Of a stretch of DNA of 64,000 bases, positions 32,719-44,883 are shown piece after piece (the stretch's first letter is position 1; each line of letters begins with the position of its first letter). A program made the translations under genes and the position numbers. The notes below the pieces were generated by a model. That model worked only from the letters and a program-made list of their open reading frames with translations, had not been told where the DNA came from and did no database searches. Source of the DNA: Brachypterus glaber (taxonomy: Eukaryota; Arthropoda; Insecta; Coleoptera; Kateretidae); NCBI GenBank assembly GCA_958510825.1, contig OY294045.1, positions 12,575,916 to 12,639,915 of the forward strand, given 5' to 3'.

Positions 32719-33246
32719 TGCAAGCTTCTGGATATGCCTTAAGTTAACATCACATAATTACATAACACTATTATGCAAATTTTAAAATTATTTTCATAGT
32801 TTTAAAATATTTTTATTAAAATTGGTAACTATCTAAAGTTTATTTTTTAAGGTATAGTTATTTTAAATTTGCCGCTAAATACTCCACAAAGTCCGATTTA
32901 GACTGAAGCATGTGGCTTGTGTTGAATGTCAACATAACCAAATTTTACAATTTTAGCTTACTTACTTTGTTTTTATGATGTTTTTATGTAAAAAAGAGAA
33001 TTGATAAAGCTGTTTCTAAAAATACTTTTGTAATCCTTTAGAAACAAAATTTGCTTAAAAAATCGCTTTTATTCCCAATTTAGAGGAAGAAACCATTGTT
33101 TTGTTCTCGTTAATGCACGTCAATGTTTTACGGTTGTGTAAATTGGGCCTAGTCATTTCGCTTACGACGCATGCGTATCTTACGTTGTTATGGTAATTTC
33201 GAGATTGTTTACAAGCGGGAAGGTTTAAAATAACTATACCTTAAAA

Positions 33247-33930
33247 GCTTGCCTGGGAATGCTACGAAACCCTTAAACAACTGGCAGAAACCAACAAGGT
33301 TTCCTTGATGTGGGTGCCAGGATACGAGGGTGTTGAGGGCAATGAGGCTGCGGACTCTCTCGCGAGAGATGGAGCATGCGCTCAATTTATTGGCCCTGAA
33401 CCTTTCTGTGGCATTAACAAAAGCCATCAGGTAGAGGCAATTAAGAGATGGGAAACCAAAATCAAAACTCGATATTGGAAAGACCAAAACTTAAGACAGG
33501 CCAAAATATTCATAAAATATGAACCCAAACGAACAAGAAAATTACTGGATCTCAGCAAGGTGGACCTAAAGACCTATACAGGGGTGTTAACCGGACACTG
33601 CCCGTTAAGATATCATCTTAAAAAAATGGGAAAGTGTGAAATCGACATTTGCCATCTATGCTCAGAAGCACCAGAAACGGCCGAACACATTATGTGCTTC
33701 TGCGAAGCCATTGCTCGAAAAAGGCTACAATATCTAGAACAGGTATACCCAAAACCTGCAGATATATCCCAAGTAGCCCCCAAAAAACTCTTAGGCTTCT
33801 TTGAAAGCCTAAAGTTTGATGTGGACTAAATTGCAAAGGGGATTCACAATAGATCTCATTGGTCGCAGTGATTTGAAAGACAGTACCATGCCTCACAACC
33901 CCACTTATATTATATATTGTATTGTATTGT
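33247..33930 (+). mobile_element. 5'-truncated LINE with 15-bp target duplication
   Basis: Flanked by AACTATACCTTAAAA at 33232-33246 and 33931-33945. Holds the end of ORF2, a short 3' UTR (GGGGATTCACAATAGATCTC) and a TATTGTATTGTATTG tail. This is a textbook LINE insertion into the TIR element. The related fragment at 25960-26465 is more decayed. Confidence 0.9.
33248..33829 (+). pseudogene. LINE ORF2 C-terminus: RNase H end and Cys/His motif
   Basis: Open from the insertion edge to the stop at 33827-33829 (about 193 residues). The start reads LAWECYETLKQLAE, then WVPGYEGVEGNEAADSLAR, the last RNase H block with its catalytic Asp. Near the end is LTGHCPLRYHL, followed by CHLCSEAPETAEHIMCFCEA, the C-terminal CCHC-like motif of I/R1/Jockey-group ORF2 proteins. 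The reading frame has no break, but RT and endonuclease are absent because of 5' truncation, so it is non-functional as a retrotransposon. Confidence 0.85.
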
Positions 33931-34392
33931 AACTATACCTTAAAAAAATAAACTTTTTTTTTAGACACAATTTCCTTACTGTGTACACTGTACACTGTAC
34001 ACTCAATGGTTATTACACTGTACATTCAATGGTTATTAAGTTTTATTTAAAGTTATCCTGTAACATTTAGTAGGTATTTAGTATGAAATATTAAGAAATG
34101 TCCATAAATTGCTTTTATTTATTGTTAATGGAAAATCTTAAGCACTCGGTTAATATAATTTAATTATTGTAAACTGGCACTTAGATTACGATAACCGTAA
34201 GTGTAAATTTTCGAATATAAAACGTAAATAGTTTCAGATAATTCCAAATCCCTTCCTTATTAATAAATTATTATTTATGGACCATAAAGGAGTATAATTA
34301 CACGTTCATGCCAAAAATTTATATCATTTTGCATACCAAACATGAGGCGTGCAGTTTCAAATCTTAGATAAACTATAATCCTGTTGATCTAT

Positions 34393-34634
34393 TATACAGA
34401 TCGTTCCAAAAGTCACCCCCCCCCCTCTTAACTTTTGAACCAGTTGAGATATCGACTTCAAATTTGGAACTTTTGAATAAGACAACTTAAACTATCTTTT
34501 AGCATATATTTAATACTTTCAGCTCTTAAAATGTGGGCAGGGGGTATGGGGGCACATTTTTTTAAATGGAAAGGGGGGTCATGTAATACAAAAGTTAAAA
34601 GAGGGGGGGGGTGACTTTTGGACCGCACTGTATA
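34393..34634. mobile_element. TATACAG..TCCAAAAGTCAC element, copy 1
   Basis: The left end TATACAGATCGTTCCAAAAG mirrors the right end CTTTTGGACCGCACTGTATA. C- and G-rich blocks (CCCCCCCCCCTCTTAACTTT; AAAGTTAAAAGAGGGGGG) pair. Related copies: 50946 and 52071. Confidence 0.7.
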
Positions 34635-34639
34635 AAAAA

Positions 34640-35108
34640 ACCTATGTATGGTTGTCCGGGTTTAAGGTCCCACTTCTAGAATAGCTAGAAACTTGAAATT
34701 TGGTATGTGCATGGATAATTTCCCTATGAACCCAGAAAAAATTGACCTCCGACCTCCTAACCTCAAAAAAAAAAACAAAAAATCTAAAAGTTGAGGAAAT
34801 AGTAGTTTTCGTAAGGAGTAAGGGACTTTAGTCCTAAGTGCACGAGAATGAAGTTTTTTTGACGAAGCGAAGCGAAGTTAAAAAATCATTCGAGTGCACT
34901 AAGGACTTGTCGCAAACGAGTTGCGAACAACATTTTTCGTTCGATCTATAGTCTAGACTCTTTAAAAATGTATATTTTAAAGAATTACCTGTGTTTAATT
35001 TTGAAATTTCAAAATTTTATAAACGTCAAACCACTTTTGTCAAAATGAAAGCTATTTGTACTCGTATAGATAAATAATTGTGCATAGTTGTCATTTCATT
35101 CAAATATG
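34640..35108. other. Spacer with recurring phrase
   Basis: GCTAGAAACTTGAAATTTGG (34680-34699) and the following CCAGAAAAAATTGACCTC recur at 35950-36040, on the other side of the TIR element 35109-35874. GTGCACGAGAATG / CATTCGAGTGCAC pair at 34838 and 34888. Confidence 0.45.
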
Positions 35109-35874
35109 CCCAGGTAGCAAAATAACATGACATTCACGTGAAAGTCACGTTAATATGTGACATGTGATGTTAAGATTGTAGTCTCATTTAACAAGAATGT
35201 AGCATGGTGGGGGTGTCCTAAGTCCGCCCCTAATAACATCACACAATGACATCTCGAAAATAACGTGTTTGTGACATCATAAATCCACATTCCTGTTATA
35301 TCTAATATCTTATGGATGCCGTTACTGTTACTTTAATATTTAAATAATATTCTTTTCTAAATTAAAACCATTAAAAACGCTATAACCCTATAAAAAAATC
35401 GGATTTAAAATCAATCAGTAATTGAAACAATCACAGATTAAAACAGATAGATTCTAAATACGAAATTGTAGATTAAGGGGAGAATATATTCCTTTAATCC
35501 GTGTCCGTGGTCTTGAGAAGCCCGGCAGAGCCCCCTATCCATTGGAAATCGTATAATGTGTATACAATTTCCTTATAATAATTTACTCTATCAACATCAT
35601 CTTATATCGATTTTTTTGCTTCGCACGTCGGTGAGAAGCAAAATAACATGACATTCACGTGAAAGCCACGTTAATATGTGACATGCGATATATTCACAGC
35701 GTTGATAAATATTTGTTATTAAATAACATGGTTGTCACGTCACACGTGTTACGTTGCAAATGTGATGTTAAATACATGTTATTTTTCAATATTATGTGAT
35801 GTTATGATTTAGTTTAAAAAGACACCCAAAAGTGATGTTAATTTCTTGTAATATAACATCCCTTGCTACCTGGG
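35109..35874. mobile_element. CCCAGGTAGCAA TIR element, 766 bp
   Basis: The ends CCCAGGTAGCAA / TTGCTACCTGGG are inverted. The left terminal sequence (AGCAAAATAACATGACATTC then ACGTGAAAG.CACGTTAATA) recurs inside at about 35637, so the element may be a composite of two copies. The interior has many GTGACAT/ATGTCAC and TAACATC motifs. No coding content. Confidence 0.65.
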
Positions 35875-35879
35875 TGCAC

Positions 35880-37669
35880 TATGTATTCGTGCGATAGAAA
35901 TATATCCTAACGAGGATATATAGTGAACATGAATTTTTCTCTATTTCATGAATAGCTAGAAACTTGAAATTTTATGTGTGTATGGAGTATCTTTCCGCGA
36001 CCCCAGGAAAAATCCGATACTTGACACCCAAACGCCTTAACCTCAAAAAAAAAACTAATTTTAGTTTTTTAATAATCCTTGTGAATAAGGTCTTCGCGGC
36101 TAGTCAAAAATAATGCGAGAAAATATGGAATAACTGAGCAGTGGAAATTCAAAAGGGTCTATTTTTTTTTCAGTTTTTAGAGCATGTTTAAAAATAAAAG
36201 TGTTAAAAGAGTATTTTAAGGCTATACACAAAAAGCTCTTTAAACTATGTAACATATATCTACTGTATAAAAAAAAGAAAAATTTAAACCTCGGAATTGT
36301 TTGTGTAGTGTCTTACTGTAAGACTCTTACACATATTTATTTTTTTAACGAGTGGTATTTGTTGAGTACTGTTAACTCAAAGTAGGGATATAATTAGTTA
36401 TTTTTTTTTACTTTTTGGACAAATTCTTTGGCGATAGAGCGATAGATGAAACAACGCCTTTTTTCTTTTTTGCCCCGGTAGACGAAATTTTTTTTAATTT
36501 GTTAAAAATAATATGAGCTATCGATTTACAATTACGTTTTACATACTAGGTACAAAAATTAATTTAATAGCGTTTTGAATTAGGCAGCTAGAAAACGATT
36601 TCTGTGGACAGGCAGACGGACGGACGTTCCAGAGAAAGAATTGGTAGAAAATACAGGTTGTATAATTTTCAGTATAATCCAAATAAACACTGTTTAAATT
36701 GTATCTTGCAAAACGGAGATCCCATAGAATTTTACATATTACCTCGCCAGTAGTTTAGGTACGATGGTTGTGAAATAAAACTAAAAATTAATATTTAATA
36801 CCTACCAAGTTAAGTTTTTTATTTGTATAACATTAACATCATATTTATAAACATTTTATGAAAGTGTTAATTCTGTAAATAAAAACATGGAGGCATGTTT
36901 GGTACATATTGTTAAATAGATGAATATACATTGTACGTAATTACGAATTAGAGTAGAATATTTATTTGTAAAATTTACATTTAGGGGCTGTCCATATATT
37001 ATGTAACGCAATTTTTCATTTTCAAAGTTTAAAAATTATACATATTTATTATGTAGGTATATTTTTACATTTTTACTGCGTCACTTAATAGCATAAGCCA
37101 GAAGCTTATTTGGGGCTCTTCTATCCTCTGTATGATGCTAAAATAAATAAATAAATACTAAAAAACTTGCAAAAAACAAAATATTTTTCATTTGTCCACG
37201 GAAAAGTGATGTGCAGGACCGTAGCGAAAAAGATATAGTGGAGGCTGAAAATCACAAATTATTTAGTCTAAAACTAGTCTTTAACTTTAAAGTTGATGAT
37301 TAAAAAAAAAAACGTTTCCACGACTGCTAAAATTACAACTATTTCTTATACTTACAAGTAGTAGTTGTAGTAGCCTTACTGCTAATATTAGGTACAACTT
37401 TTATATTTTCAACTCATGAAATTTACAACTTTTAGGTGTGTGGAAGGCTTTTTTCACGTCGACAAACGGCATTACAGATCTCTCCATTTCTTCAATTTCT
37501 GGTGGTGGTGGCTTATATCAACATATGTTACTTAACATTTTCCTAGACCCCTTCCCTTCCAACTGCCACAAACTGTCACATTTTCTCTGCCCCCCTCCCC
37601 CTCCCTAGGCGCGTTACAGCCCCTTAGCCTGTAATATATATTTATTAATAGTTATATAATATGTATATA
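35880..37669. other. AT-rich spacer
   Basis: Short recognisable pieces only: the recurring phrase at 35950, a GACAGGCAGACGGACGGACG tract at 36609, and GGGGCTGTCCATATATTATG (36984), common next to insect MITEs. No gene recognised. Confidence 0.4.
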
Positions 37670-37741
37670 TTATGTATATTGAATTTTTTACCCTGTAAAT
37701 GGATTATTCTGTTGGGTGAATAAAGATTATTATTATTAATA
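37670..37741 (+). repeat. LINE 3' tail remnant
   Basis: CTGTTGGGTGAATAAAGATT followed by (ATT)n is the typical 3' end of a non-LTR retrotransposon with an ATT repeat tail. No coding part seen upstream. Confidence 0.4.
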
Positions 37742-37823
37742 TAAAGATTTCTTATACAAAATAATAATAATTATATGGCCGTGCATGGTGGGGGTTTTCT
37801 CCAAAAAGTACGTTACTTAATAA

Positions 37824-38120
37824 CAACAGGCCACAAAAAAAAGTTGTCTATGCTGAGGTTAAGACCCACCTATTCTTATGTATTTTGGGATCCTGAACAC
37901 GAATCTGTGATAAAAAAAGCACTTCATGGGCTCATTTTTTTGATACACTGAAATTGAAGATAAGATTTTCACCATTTTAGACATTTTTTTTTCAGAGTAG
38001 AAAAAAAAAATTATCCGAAGTTACCTTTTTTATGGCAGATTCGTGTTCAGCATCCCAAAATACATAAGAATAGGTGGGTCTCAACCCCAGCACAGACAAC
38101 TATTTTTTTGTGGGCCGGTG
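37824..38120. mobile_element. Harbinger-type MITE, 297 bp
   Basis: CAACAGGCCACAAAAAAAAG at the left and TTTTTTTGTGGGCCGGTG at the right are flanked by TAA on both sides (37821-37823, 38121-38123). The arms run inward (GACCCACCTATTCTTATGTA / TACATAAGAATAGGTGGGTC; GAACACGAATCTG / CAGATTCGTGTTC). AAAATACATAAG is shared with the large palindrome at 6293-7111. Confidence 0.7.
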
Positions 38121-38129
38121 TAATTAAAG

Positions 38130-38483
38130 ATAATTCAAATTCAAATTCAAATGTGTTTATTATCATGAAGAAAAAAACATACAACAAAATATATACAATT
38201 AAATCTTAAATATAATATTAAATTCATGATAATCTTAAGGAAAAAGTTCAATTTTTTTACCAAGGTAAAAATCTGATCTTCCACTTTACCCTTATTGTAG
38301 AATAATTAGCACCCATCATTATAATAGCTAACCAAAAACATAACTGAAATCACATTTTGCCCAATAGAAAATTATTACATTTTTTTTATTAACAACCTAT
38401 TCCTAAGATGATAAAAGATATCTTTTTAGTTTATTTTTGAATCTTTGCGAAGATAAAGATATATCCGTAGCCCAAAAGGGTAG
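38130..38483 (-). mobile_element. LINE 3' end with reverse transcriptase tail
   Basis: On the minus strand the last codons of a LINE ORF2 read FWATDISLSSQRFKNKLK then RYLLSS and a stop (38405-38403). This is the basic C-terminal helix seen at the end of many CR1/Jockey-type RTs. About 250 bp of 3' UTR follows, with AATAAACACATTTG and a TTGAATTTGAATT tail at 38133-38160. Strongly 5' truncated. Confidence 0.6.
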
Positions 38484-38489
38484 CGAGAT

Positions 38490-40560
38490 AACATTTTACT
38501 CACTTAAAATAACAAAGTTTATTATAAATAAAACACCCTGTACTATATTAATTAATTTAATTTTTACCAACTGTCAAATCCTTAAATAAGTATTGGCCAC
38601 TTACTTTAGTATTTTATTGTAATTAAAATAATATGTAATTAAATAATAAATTGGCCATTAAGTAGTATATGTACTTTAATATGGGTGTTCTAATATGGGT
38701 AATTATATTTAATTATTAAATTTTAATAAACATAAACATCCATTTCCGAAAGACTATGAAATACTGAATACGAGGGTCTTATCAAAATTTAAAAAAAAAA
38801 TATTATAAAGGTGGTGGCATTCGCTTGAACAAAGCTCATCTTTGACGTCTCATTTATTAAAATCGGTCAAATAGTTTAGGATCTAGAAGGAAATAAACAA
38901 ATATACACATATCCAAATCAATAGAGCTCTCTGTACAACTAGAATTATGAAACAGAAGACGTCTACCCTATCTCTATTTCATTTTTGCACGACACGCCAT
39001 TACCAACTTAAATAAATTAAAAAAATATTGCATTTTTTTCAATTTTTATCAACAATTACTGTTGATTTTTGTAAATAAAGCTAAAGAAATTAATATTTTT
39101 TGCTAACAAATAAAACTGATGATTTAATAGTAAAATAAAGAATGAAATATAAGTCAAAACATAACCTCAAATATGAAAAGGTAAATATGAATTTATTTAA
39201 TGTTTATTATATTTATTATTAACTATATATTATTATTATATATTTTAATATCGTGACCAGTTTCTACATTTCAAGAAATTAATTTTATGACGAGCGTTAT
39301 TTCTGTTATAGCTACCAAAATGCCAAGATGTTTTTACAAGGGTTGCAAAAGTCCAAACGAATTTCGCCTAGGCTTTAAATCTAAGGTATAAAGAAAGAAC
39401 TTACCTTTGGTAAACAATATTTAAATATAAAAACTCGTAAAAGTACTATAATAGTCAATAAAAACACAATATTTAGTAAAACACACAAAAAACTGAAATC
39501 AAAATCAGACGCAGCTCACACAATGACAATGGCTAAAGAAAATGGCGTTACTTACAGTGCAGCCAACATAGAACCTAGGAGACTTTTTTCTTTATGTTGG
39601 TGATATTACTTCTATCCTTTTTGGGTAGACCTTTTGTCCCTGTCTATTATAAATGGAGAAATCTCCATTAAAAATAAATGTTCTTGATTTGAAAGTTTTT
39701 AAAATGTATTGGACAAACTTTATGATAATCCATATTACTTTTCCCAGGCCTAAGAAAAAATAAAATTTCCGAGAAAAAATCTTACAGTCGATCTGTCGGT
39801 CTGTTCGGAAAAATTGTGACCATGATAACTCGTGAATGCTCTAGGTAAGACTTTATATTAGGACCATAGGTTTCTTATTAAAAAATGTTGGCTGGGATTG
39901 TTTTTTAATTTTAATTTCTTAAAAAAAAATCAGAATATTTTTTTTTCAAGTTTTTAAATACTACTACTTTTTTAAAAACAATATTTTAAATTAGCTTAGC
40001 GGAAATTATTATTTTATTGGCAGCAGTTTTTTTAGTTCAATAAATCATTAATAGGATTTGACTATTTTTGATTTCCTAAATTGAATAAAAAGAATGTGTT
40101 TATAAAAATGGTGGTGGTATTATTTTTTATTCGGTTTGGCTTTAGTTAAACCTTAGAAGGTACTTTAAAGAATTTTTATTGTTTTCGTGCCTAAAACAAA
40201 CTTTAAACCCGATTTCGTATAATTTATTATCATCGATTAGTTTCACCTTAAAAAGGTTTTGAACGCCTCCATGCTAATGAAACACGTAAACATTTGTAAA
40301 GTTTATTATCTTTCTAAATTTTATGATAATATCTAAATATTATGTAGGAAGTAAATATTATTACCAAATAAGAAAAAAAACCACAACGGTAAAGAAATTA
40401 GGCAAAGAATAGGACAAGAAAAATAAGCAATCAATATTTTATTGCAATATTAATTTTAATATAATAAGTAAATAATATTTTAATATAATAAAAAAATATT
40501 TCTAAAGCATATTGACTCTTTTATTGAATAAGGTCTGTATTATTTTTTAGGAGAGTTAAG
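38490..40560. other. AT-rich spacer
   Basis: No gene confidently recognised. The possible THAP-like micro-exon is listed separately. GATCTGTCGGTCTGTTCGG (39791) and GATAACTCGTGAATG belong to the recurring dispersed phrases. Confidence 0.4.
39320..39391 (+). CDS. Possible THAP-like first exon (very tentative)
   Basis: ATG at 39320 begins MPRCFYKGCKSPNEFRLGFK. The spacing C-x4-C after an initial Met-Pro/Val-Arg resembles the start of a THAP zinc-finger domain, used by transcription factors and P-element-type transposases. The frame stops at 39389-39391, and AAG|GTATAA before it could be a splice donor. I could not find the next exon (the CxxH half of the domain). It may be chance. Confidence 0.2.
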   Translation: MPRCFYKGCKSPNEFRLGFKSKV

Positions 40561-40563
40561 CAT

Positions 40564-41126
40564 TTAAAACAAAGAACTTTTACCTCAAGAAGGAACATGA
40601 TGAAATCTACCGTATGCTTTGTTTGAAGAGTGAACCAACTACGGTGAGGGGCTGATGGGGAGTGACTATTGTTTACACTTAGTACGCGTAAAGAGAGAGA
40701 AAGAATGTGTAAACTCATAGTCTAATGTCGTAAAATGACTGACAGGGGTACAGTGTTGCCGATTGGAAACATATACTTTGGATATTTTATTATAAATTTT
40801 AAGAAACATTAGTTCTGTATGAGTTTTATATGAACTAGTAGTTTAAACTTAATAAATTTAAATATACTATATTATTAAACGTAATTATAGTATACACAAT
40901 AAAGTTTTTTACATTTTTAATTTAAGTATAATGATTTGAATTCATGATAAGGTGAAAACTACGCAACATCGCTACTAGGTAGCCTGAAAGTCGACTAGCG
41001 ACATCTACATTTTACACCACAAAGCTGTATCGCATTTCTGTTAGTAAATAAACAAACAAAAAGATGACACCTTCATAAACATTAGTCTGAAATTACTTTT
41101 TGAGGTAAAAGTTCTTTGATTTAAAA
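40564..41126. repeat. Inverted repeat, 25-bp arms
   Basis: TTAAAACAAAGAACTTTTAC at 40564 mirrors GTAAAAGTTCTTTGATTTAA at 41106. The interior of about 510 bp shows no coding similarity. Confidence 0.5.
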
Positions 41127-41242
41127 CCAATATTCCAAATACAGTACGTGTAAATGAGATCTCTCCATATGATTATAAAGTTGCGTTGCAACTCTCTGCA
41201 CGCTCTGTCGAACTAGAACTAAGACTCAGTTATTGAGCTATT

Positions 41243-41826
41243 AGTGCTGCCAAACAAAAAAGGTCAAAATCTCCTAAATTTTTGTTCAAAATCTCCAAAA
41301 TCTCCACAAAATATCCGAATAATCTCCGCAAAATCTTCGGTTCTGTATGTGCTAATATAAATTAACTAAAAGCACAAAAACGCATACATTCTTTGTCTAT
41401 GAAAAAAGAAAGAATGGTTTTGTACCCCTGCAAAAATTTTGACGACTAAAAAAAAAGTCCCCTTACCTCTAAATTCTAAAACGCACTATAGTCTAAAACG
41501 CTTTACCCATGCAAAAACTTGATGACTATTTTGTGTCCATAAAAAAAAGCTTTACCCCTGCAAAAATCTTAATGACTAAAGAAAAAGGTCTACCTCTAAA
41601 ATATAAAGAGCTTTGCCCCTTTTTTACCTAGAAATTCTTAAACGGCATGAAATCTAATTTAGATTGATGAGAAAATTCATATAAAACTTCATCACGAATT
41701 ACTTTTAACTCAATATTTTTATTATTTTACTATTTACCTGGAATCTCCGCAAAATCTCCACAAAATCTCCACCAAGTTATAAAACCTCCGCAGTTTGGAG
41801 AAATCTCCACAGTTTGGCAGCACTGT
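41243..41826. mobile_element. hAT-type MITE, 584 bp, 8-bp duplication
   Basis: AGTGCTGCCAAAC at the left and GTTTGGCAGCACTGT at the right; GAGCTATT flanks both ends (41235-41242, 41827-41834). The subterminal regions hold repeated AAATCTCC / ATCTCC(A/G)CAAA motifs, likely transposase-binding type repeats. No transposase frame. Confidence 0.85.
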
Positions 41827-41834
41827 GAGCTATT

Positions 41835-43005
41835 CACTTGGCCAGCACTATTAAATACTCTCTGTTAAATCTGTGAGCGCTCGACAAGCTGTTGCTATGT
41901 TAATAGCTCTAGTACACACTACTATAGGGATATATGATTTGCACGTAGTGTATATAAAAGAAAAAAAGGCTATTATTAAATTCAGAGCCCCAAATCTAAA
42001 CAAAAATAAATTTAAAAACCAATATATTAAATTTTGATGATGAAACAACATTTTCTAAGACTGTAACTTCTACACTAGGCCGAAGCGTTCTCCCGAATTG
42101 TAAAAAACATATCCATAGTAGAATAGCTGGTTGTTTTTACAAGCTTTAAGCTTCCCTATAATATAGGGAAAACTGAAAAATATAATTAAAACGTCTAACT
42201 TGATGATTTTCTCTGGAATTATTAACCCACGACCAAATACCGTGCCGTTTTTAACGCACCAATAGTGTCAACATTTACTCGCTGAATATTTGTATCATAC
42301 ATTTATCGCAACCCAACCCAGAACAATACCTTCAAATTCAGTTATAATTAAACATTTAAAACATATTACAATATATATGTATGATTATTTACAATAATAA
42401 TGAAATTCTGTTACATATTCTTTTAAAAAGAAAAGACGCAAGCAAAAAGCATTACAAAACAAAAATATAAAGCGGTATTTGTATGGCAGTAATTTTTTCG
42501 CGCGTTGTACTAATATTTCACACAGTTAATCTTGTCTTGGTTTTATCTGTGTTTATCCGGTGTTTTAAATGTTAATAATATTCAAAGTATTGAAACGCCC
42601 TCGTAGTTTGTTAAAGGTAGGCGCTTATATAAACTTGCATAATTCTATGTGTAATAATGCTGAATTGCATAGTCCATTCACAAACTAAAGTAGAACTGGA
42701 TGTAGTATAGAAAGCCGTAGTAAAATAGTAGGTCATTTTTATCACGATATCAGTATAAATAAATAAATTTTAACTACTCGTGAAGATATTTATTTTTTTT
42801 TTAATTATTTAAAGAGTGAAAATTCATAAGAAGTTAAACGCCAATGACTCAATTTTTTAGGAGGAAGAAAAATTTGACTTATTTTTTTTTTTGGAACTGC
42901 TATTTTAAGAAATAATATTTAAAATTTAATATTAGTTTGGTATTATCAATCATATATATGAACAATTAAAATAAAATAAAATAAATGTAAAAAGGCACTT
43001 GTTTA
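41835..43005. other. AT-rich spacer
   Basis: Nothing recognised. Confidence 0.45.
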
Positions 43006-43276
43006 CAGGGGCGGATCCAGAAAATGGTTTGGACTTTTTTTAGGTCACACCACTGTGCGCCGCAGTTTTTACAAATTCGATGGTCTGTTTTAATTTTAAA
43101 CCAGTCTTTTAATTTACAATTGATTAAATATAAAATTTACAAAAATACAAAGAAGTCTAGCGCATCAGGCGAAATTTTTTACGAATTTTACGCTTAAGTT
43201 CTATAATTTAAGCAATTATTCTGACCTGAGGGGGGGGGGAATTACCCCCATTACCCCTCCGTAGATCCTCCATTGC
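43006..43276. mobile_element. CAGGGGCGGATCCAG element, worn
   Basis: CAGGGGCGGATCCAGAA at the left and CCCCTCCGTAGATCCTCCAT at the right are imperfect inverted ends. The right part shares GGGGTAATGGGGGTAATT (inverted) with 17070. A related CGTATCCAGGGGGAG stands at 63173. Confidence 0.45.
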
Positions 43277-43289
43277 TTGTTTATCACAA

Positions 43290-44072
43290 AAAAAACAATA
43301 TTGTTTAAAACCATCGGTTTTTGTGATCATTGAAAACAAATCCGGTATCAAAATTTTAAAATTCAAAATATAGGACGTAATTTCAAAAATTGAAAATATT
43401 TTTACAATCTTTAGTAATGGGGATTTTTGTAGCCACTAAAACTAAATGTGGTGTTAATTACAAAATTCAAAATGGTGGTTCAAACATAGCGGCGGCAATT
43501 TTAAAAATGGCAATTATTTTCTTTCTTATTATTAATCATAAAAAAATAATTCAGACGCAAAAAAGCTTATTTAACTATTTACTAAAAATTCTATTTTATT
43601 TTTTTTTGTAGGCGCAGTAGTTTGCAGTCCTAGGATTTTAAAGTAAAAAAAAAATGTTTAAGCCACTATCAATTTTATGTAAAAACCGCATATCATTAAA
43701 AAATGCGTTTAAGCCCTTTTGAAAGTTGTACTCTTTATTTATTAATTAGTTTTTATTAGTCAAAGCAAAACATTCGTGCAAACGTATGGCTAATTGATTT
43801 TTATATATGATTTATTTGTTAATTACTACCTTAAATTAGAAATTAAAATTTAATTTACACCAGCCGTAACGAAACTATTAATCAATCCGCTCAGTTAAAA
43901 TTAATAATAATTTAATGTTTAAAAATTTAACCGAATATTTGAGAAATTTTAATGTCTAAAATTATAAGAAAGTATATTTTTAAAATATCGCGGATTATGG
44001 TCCTTCAAGCCCGATATTACATAGTCCTTCAACATGGCTCTTATAATATTACACATAATAATCTCAACTGAC
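43290..44072. other. AT-rich spacer
   Basis: No gene or repeat recognised. The frame at 43390-43611 has no family resemblance. Confidence 0.4.
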
Positions 44073-44820
44073 AGTGTAGAGGGGAAATACCCATGAATGA
44101 ACTTTTTTGAAACAGCTGCCAAAATTTTATTTTTAATCTTTTTATACGTATTTTTCTTTAGGTTTTATTTGAAAATAAAAACACACAGTTCAAGTGTTAA
44201 ACCTGAATAATATTTATTTTTAACAAAACTACTCATTTCAAAGAAAAACGTACCATGTCCCATTTATGACCACGGTATTATTGAATGGGACACAAATACA
44301 AAATTGCTATTAAAGGTAATATATCATAAAAATAACTATTATTATCACTATATAATAAACCTATAATCTCATTTCATAACAAAAAAATAGCAGTTATTTT
44401 TTTTACATAGAATTTATTTAAATAATTTTACCTTGTTTTTTTCAAATCAATATTTTATATTAGTTTGTTCTGAGTTCTAACTATTTCAAATTGTTGTATG
44501 AGTAGTACCCTAGACACTTTCTACTCTTTTAGAGTCATTCCTTATCTAAAAGAGATGGATAGGAATGATATATGCAAACTGTCCAATTCAATATTCATCA
44601 ACAAAAAAAATAGGCTTAAACTATTTACTTTTATCTATAACATTCGATTATTACATAAACCAAATTCAAATAGTTTCTTTTTGCCTTTCGTCAATAGAAC
44701 ATCATTCAAAATTATTAAAAAAGTTACTTTTAACTTAGTAAAACTGACTTTTTAAATTTATTAAAAACCCAGCTGCCCAAACTTTGCCATTTTTAATGAT
44801 TCGGTATTTTCCCCTACGTG
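44073..44820. mobile_element. Worn inverted-repeat element
   Basis: GTGTAGAGGGGAAATACCCA at the left mirrors GGTATTTTCCCCTACGTG at the right. Inner GAAACAGCTGCC pairs loosely with CAGCTGCCCAAAC. AT-rich, no coding similarity. Confidence 0.5.
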
Positions 44821-44883
44821 TGCGCTATGCTATAGGTGGCGCCAAATATTGTTTCGTACTACTAAAAAGGCTATTGAAAACTA

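Larger units (their letters stand above)
32835..33955. mobile_element. About 410-bp TIR element split by a LINE
   Basis: Ends AAAGTTTATTTTTTAAGGTA (left) and TACCTTAAAAAAATAAACTT (right). The intact copy, inverted, is at 48781-49195 and matches inside (GGGCCTAGTCATTTCG; ACTCCACAAAGTCCGATTTA). Here a LINE fragment of 684 bp lies between two copies of AACTATACCTTAAAA. Confidence 0.8.

Noticed and set aside
39116..39155. ACTGATGATTTAATAG...GAATGAAAT as a variant hammerhead
   Set aside because: Stem II would be purely A-T and no stem I or stem III forms; probably chance in AT-rich DNA.
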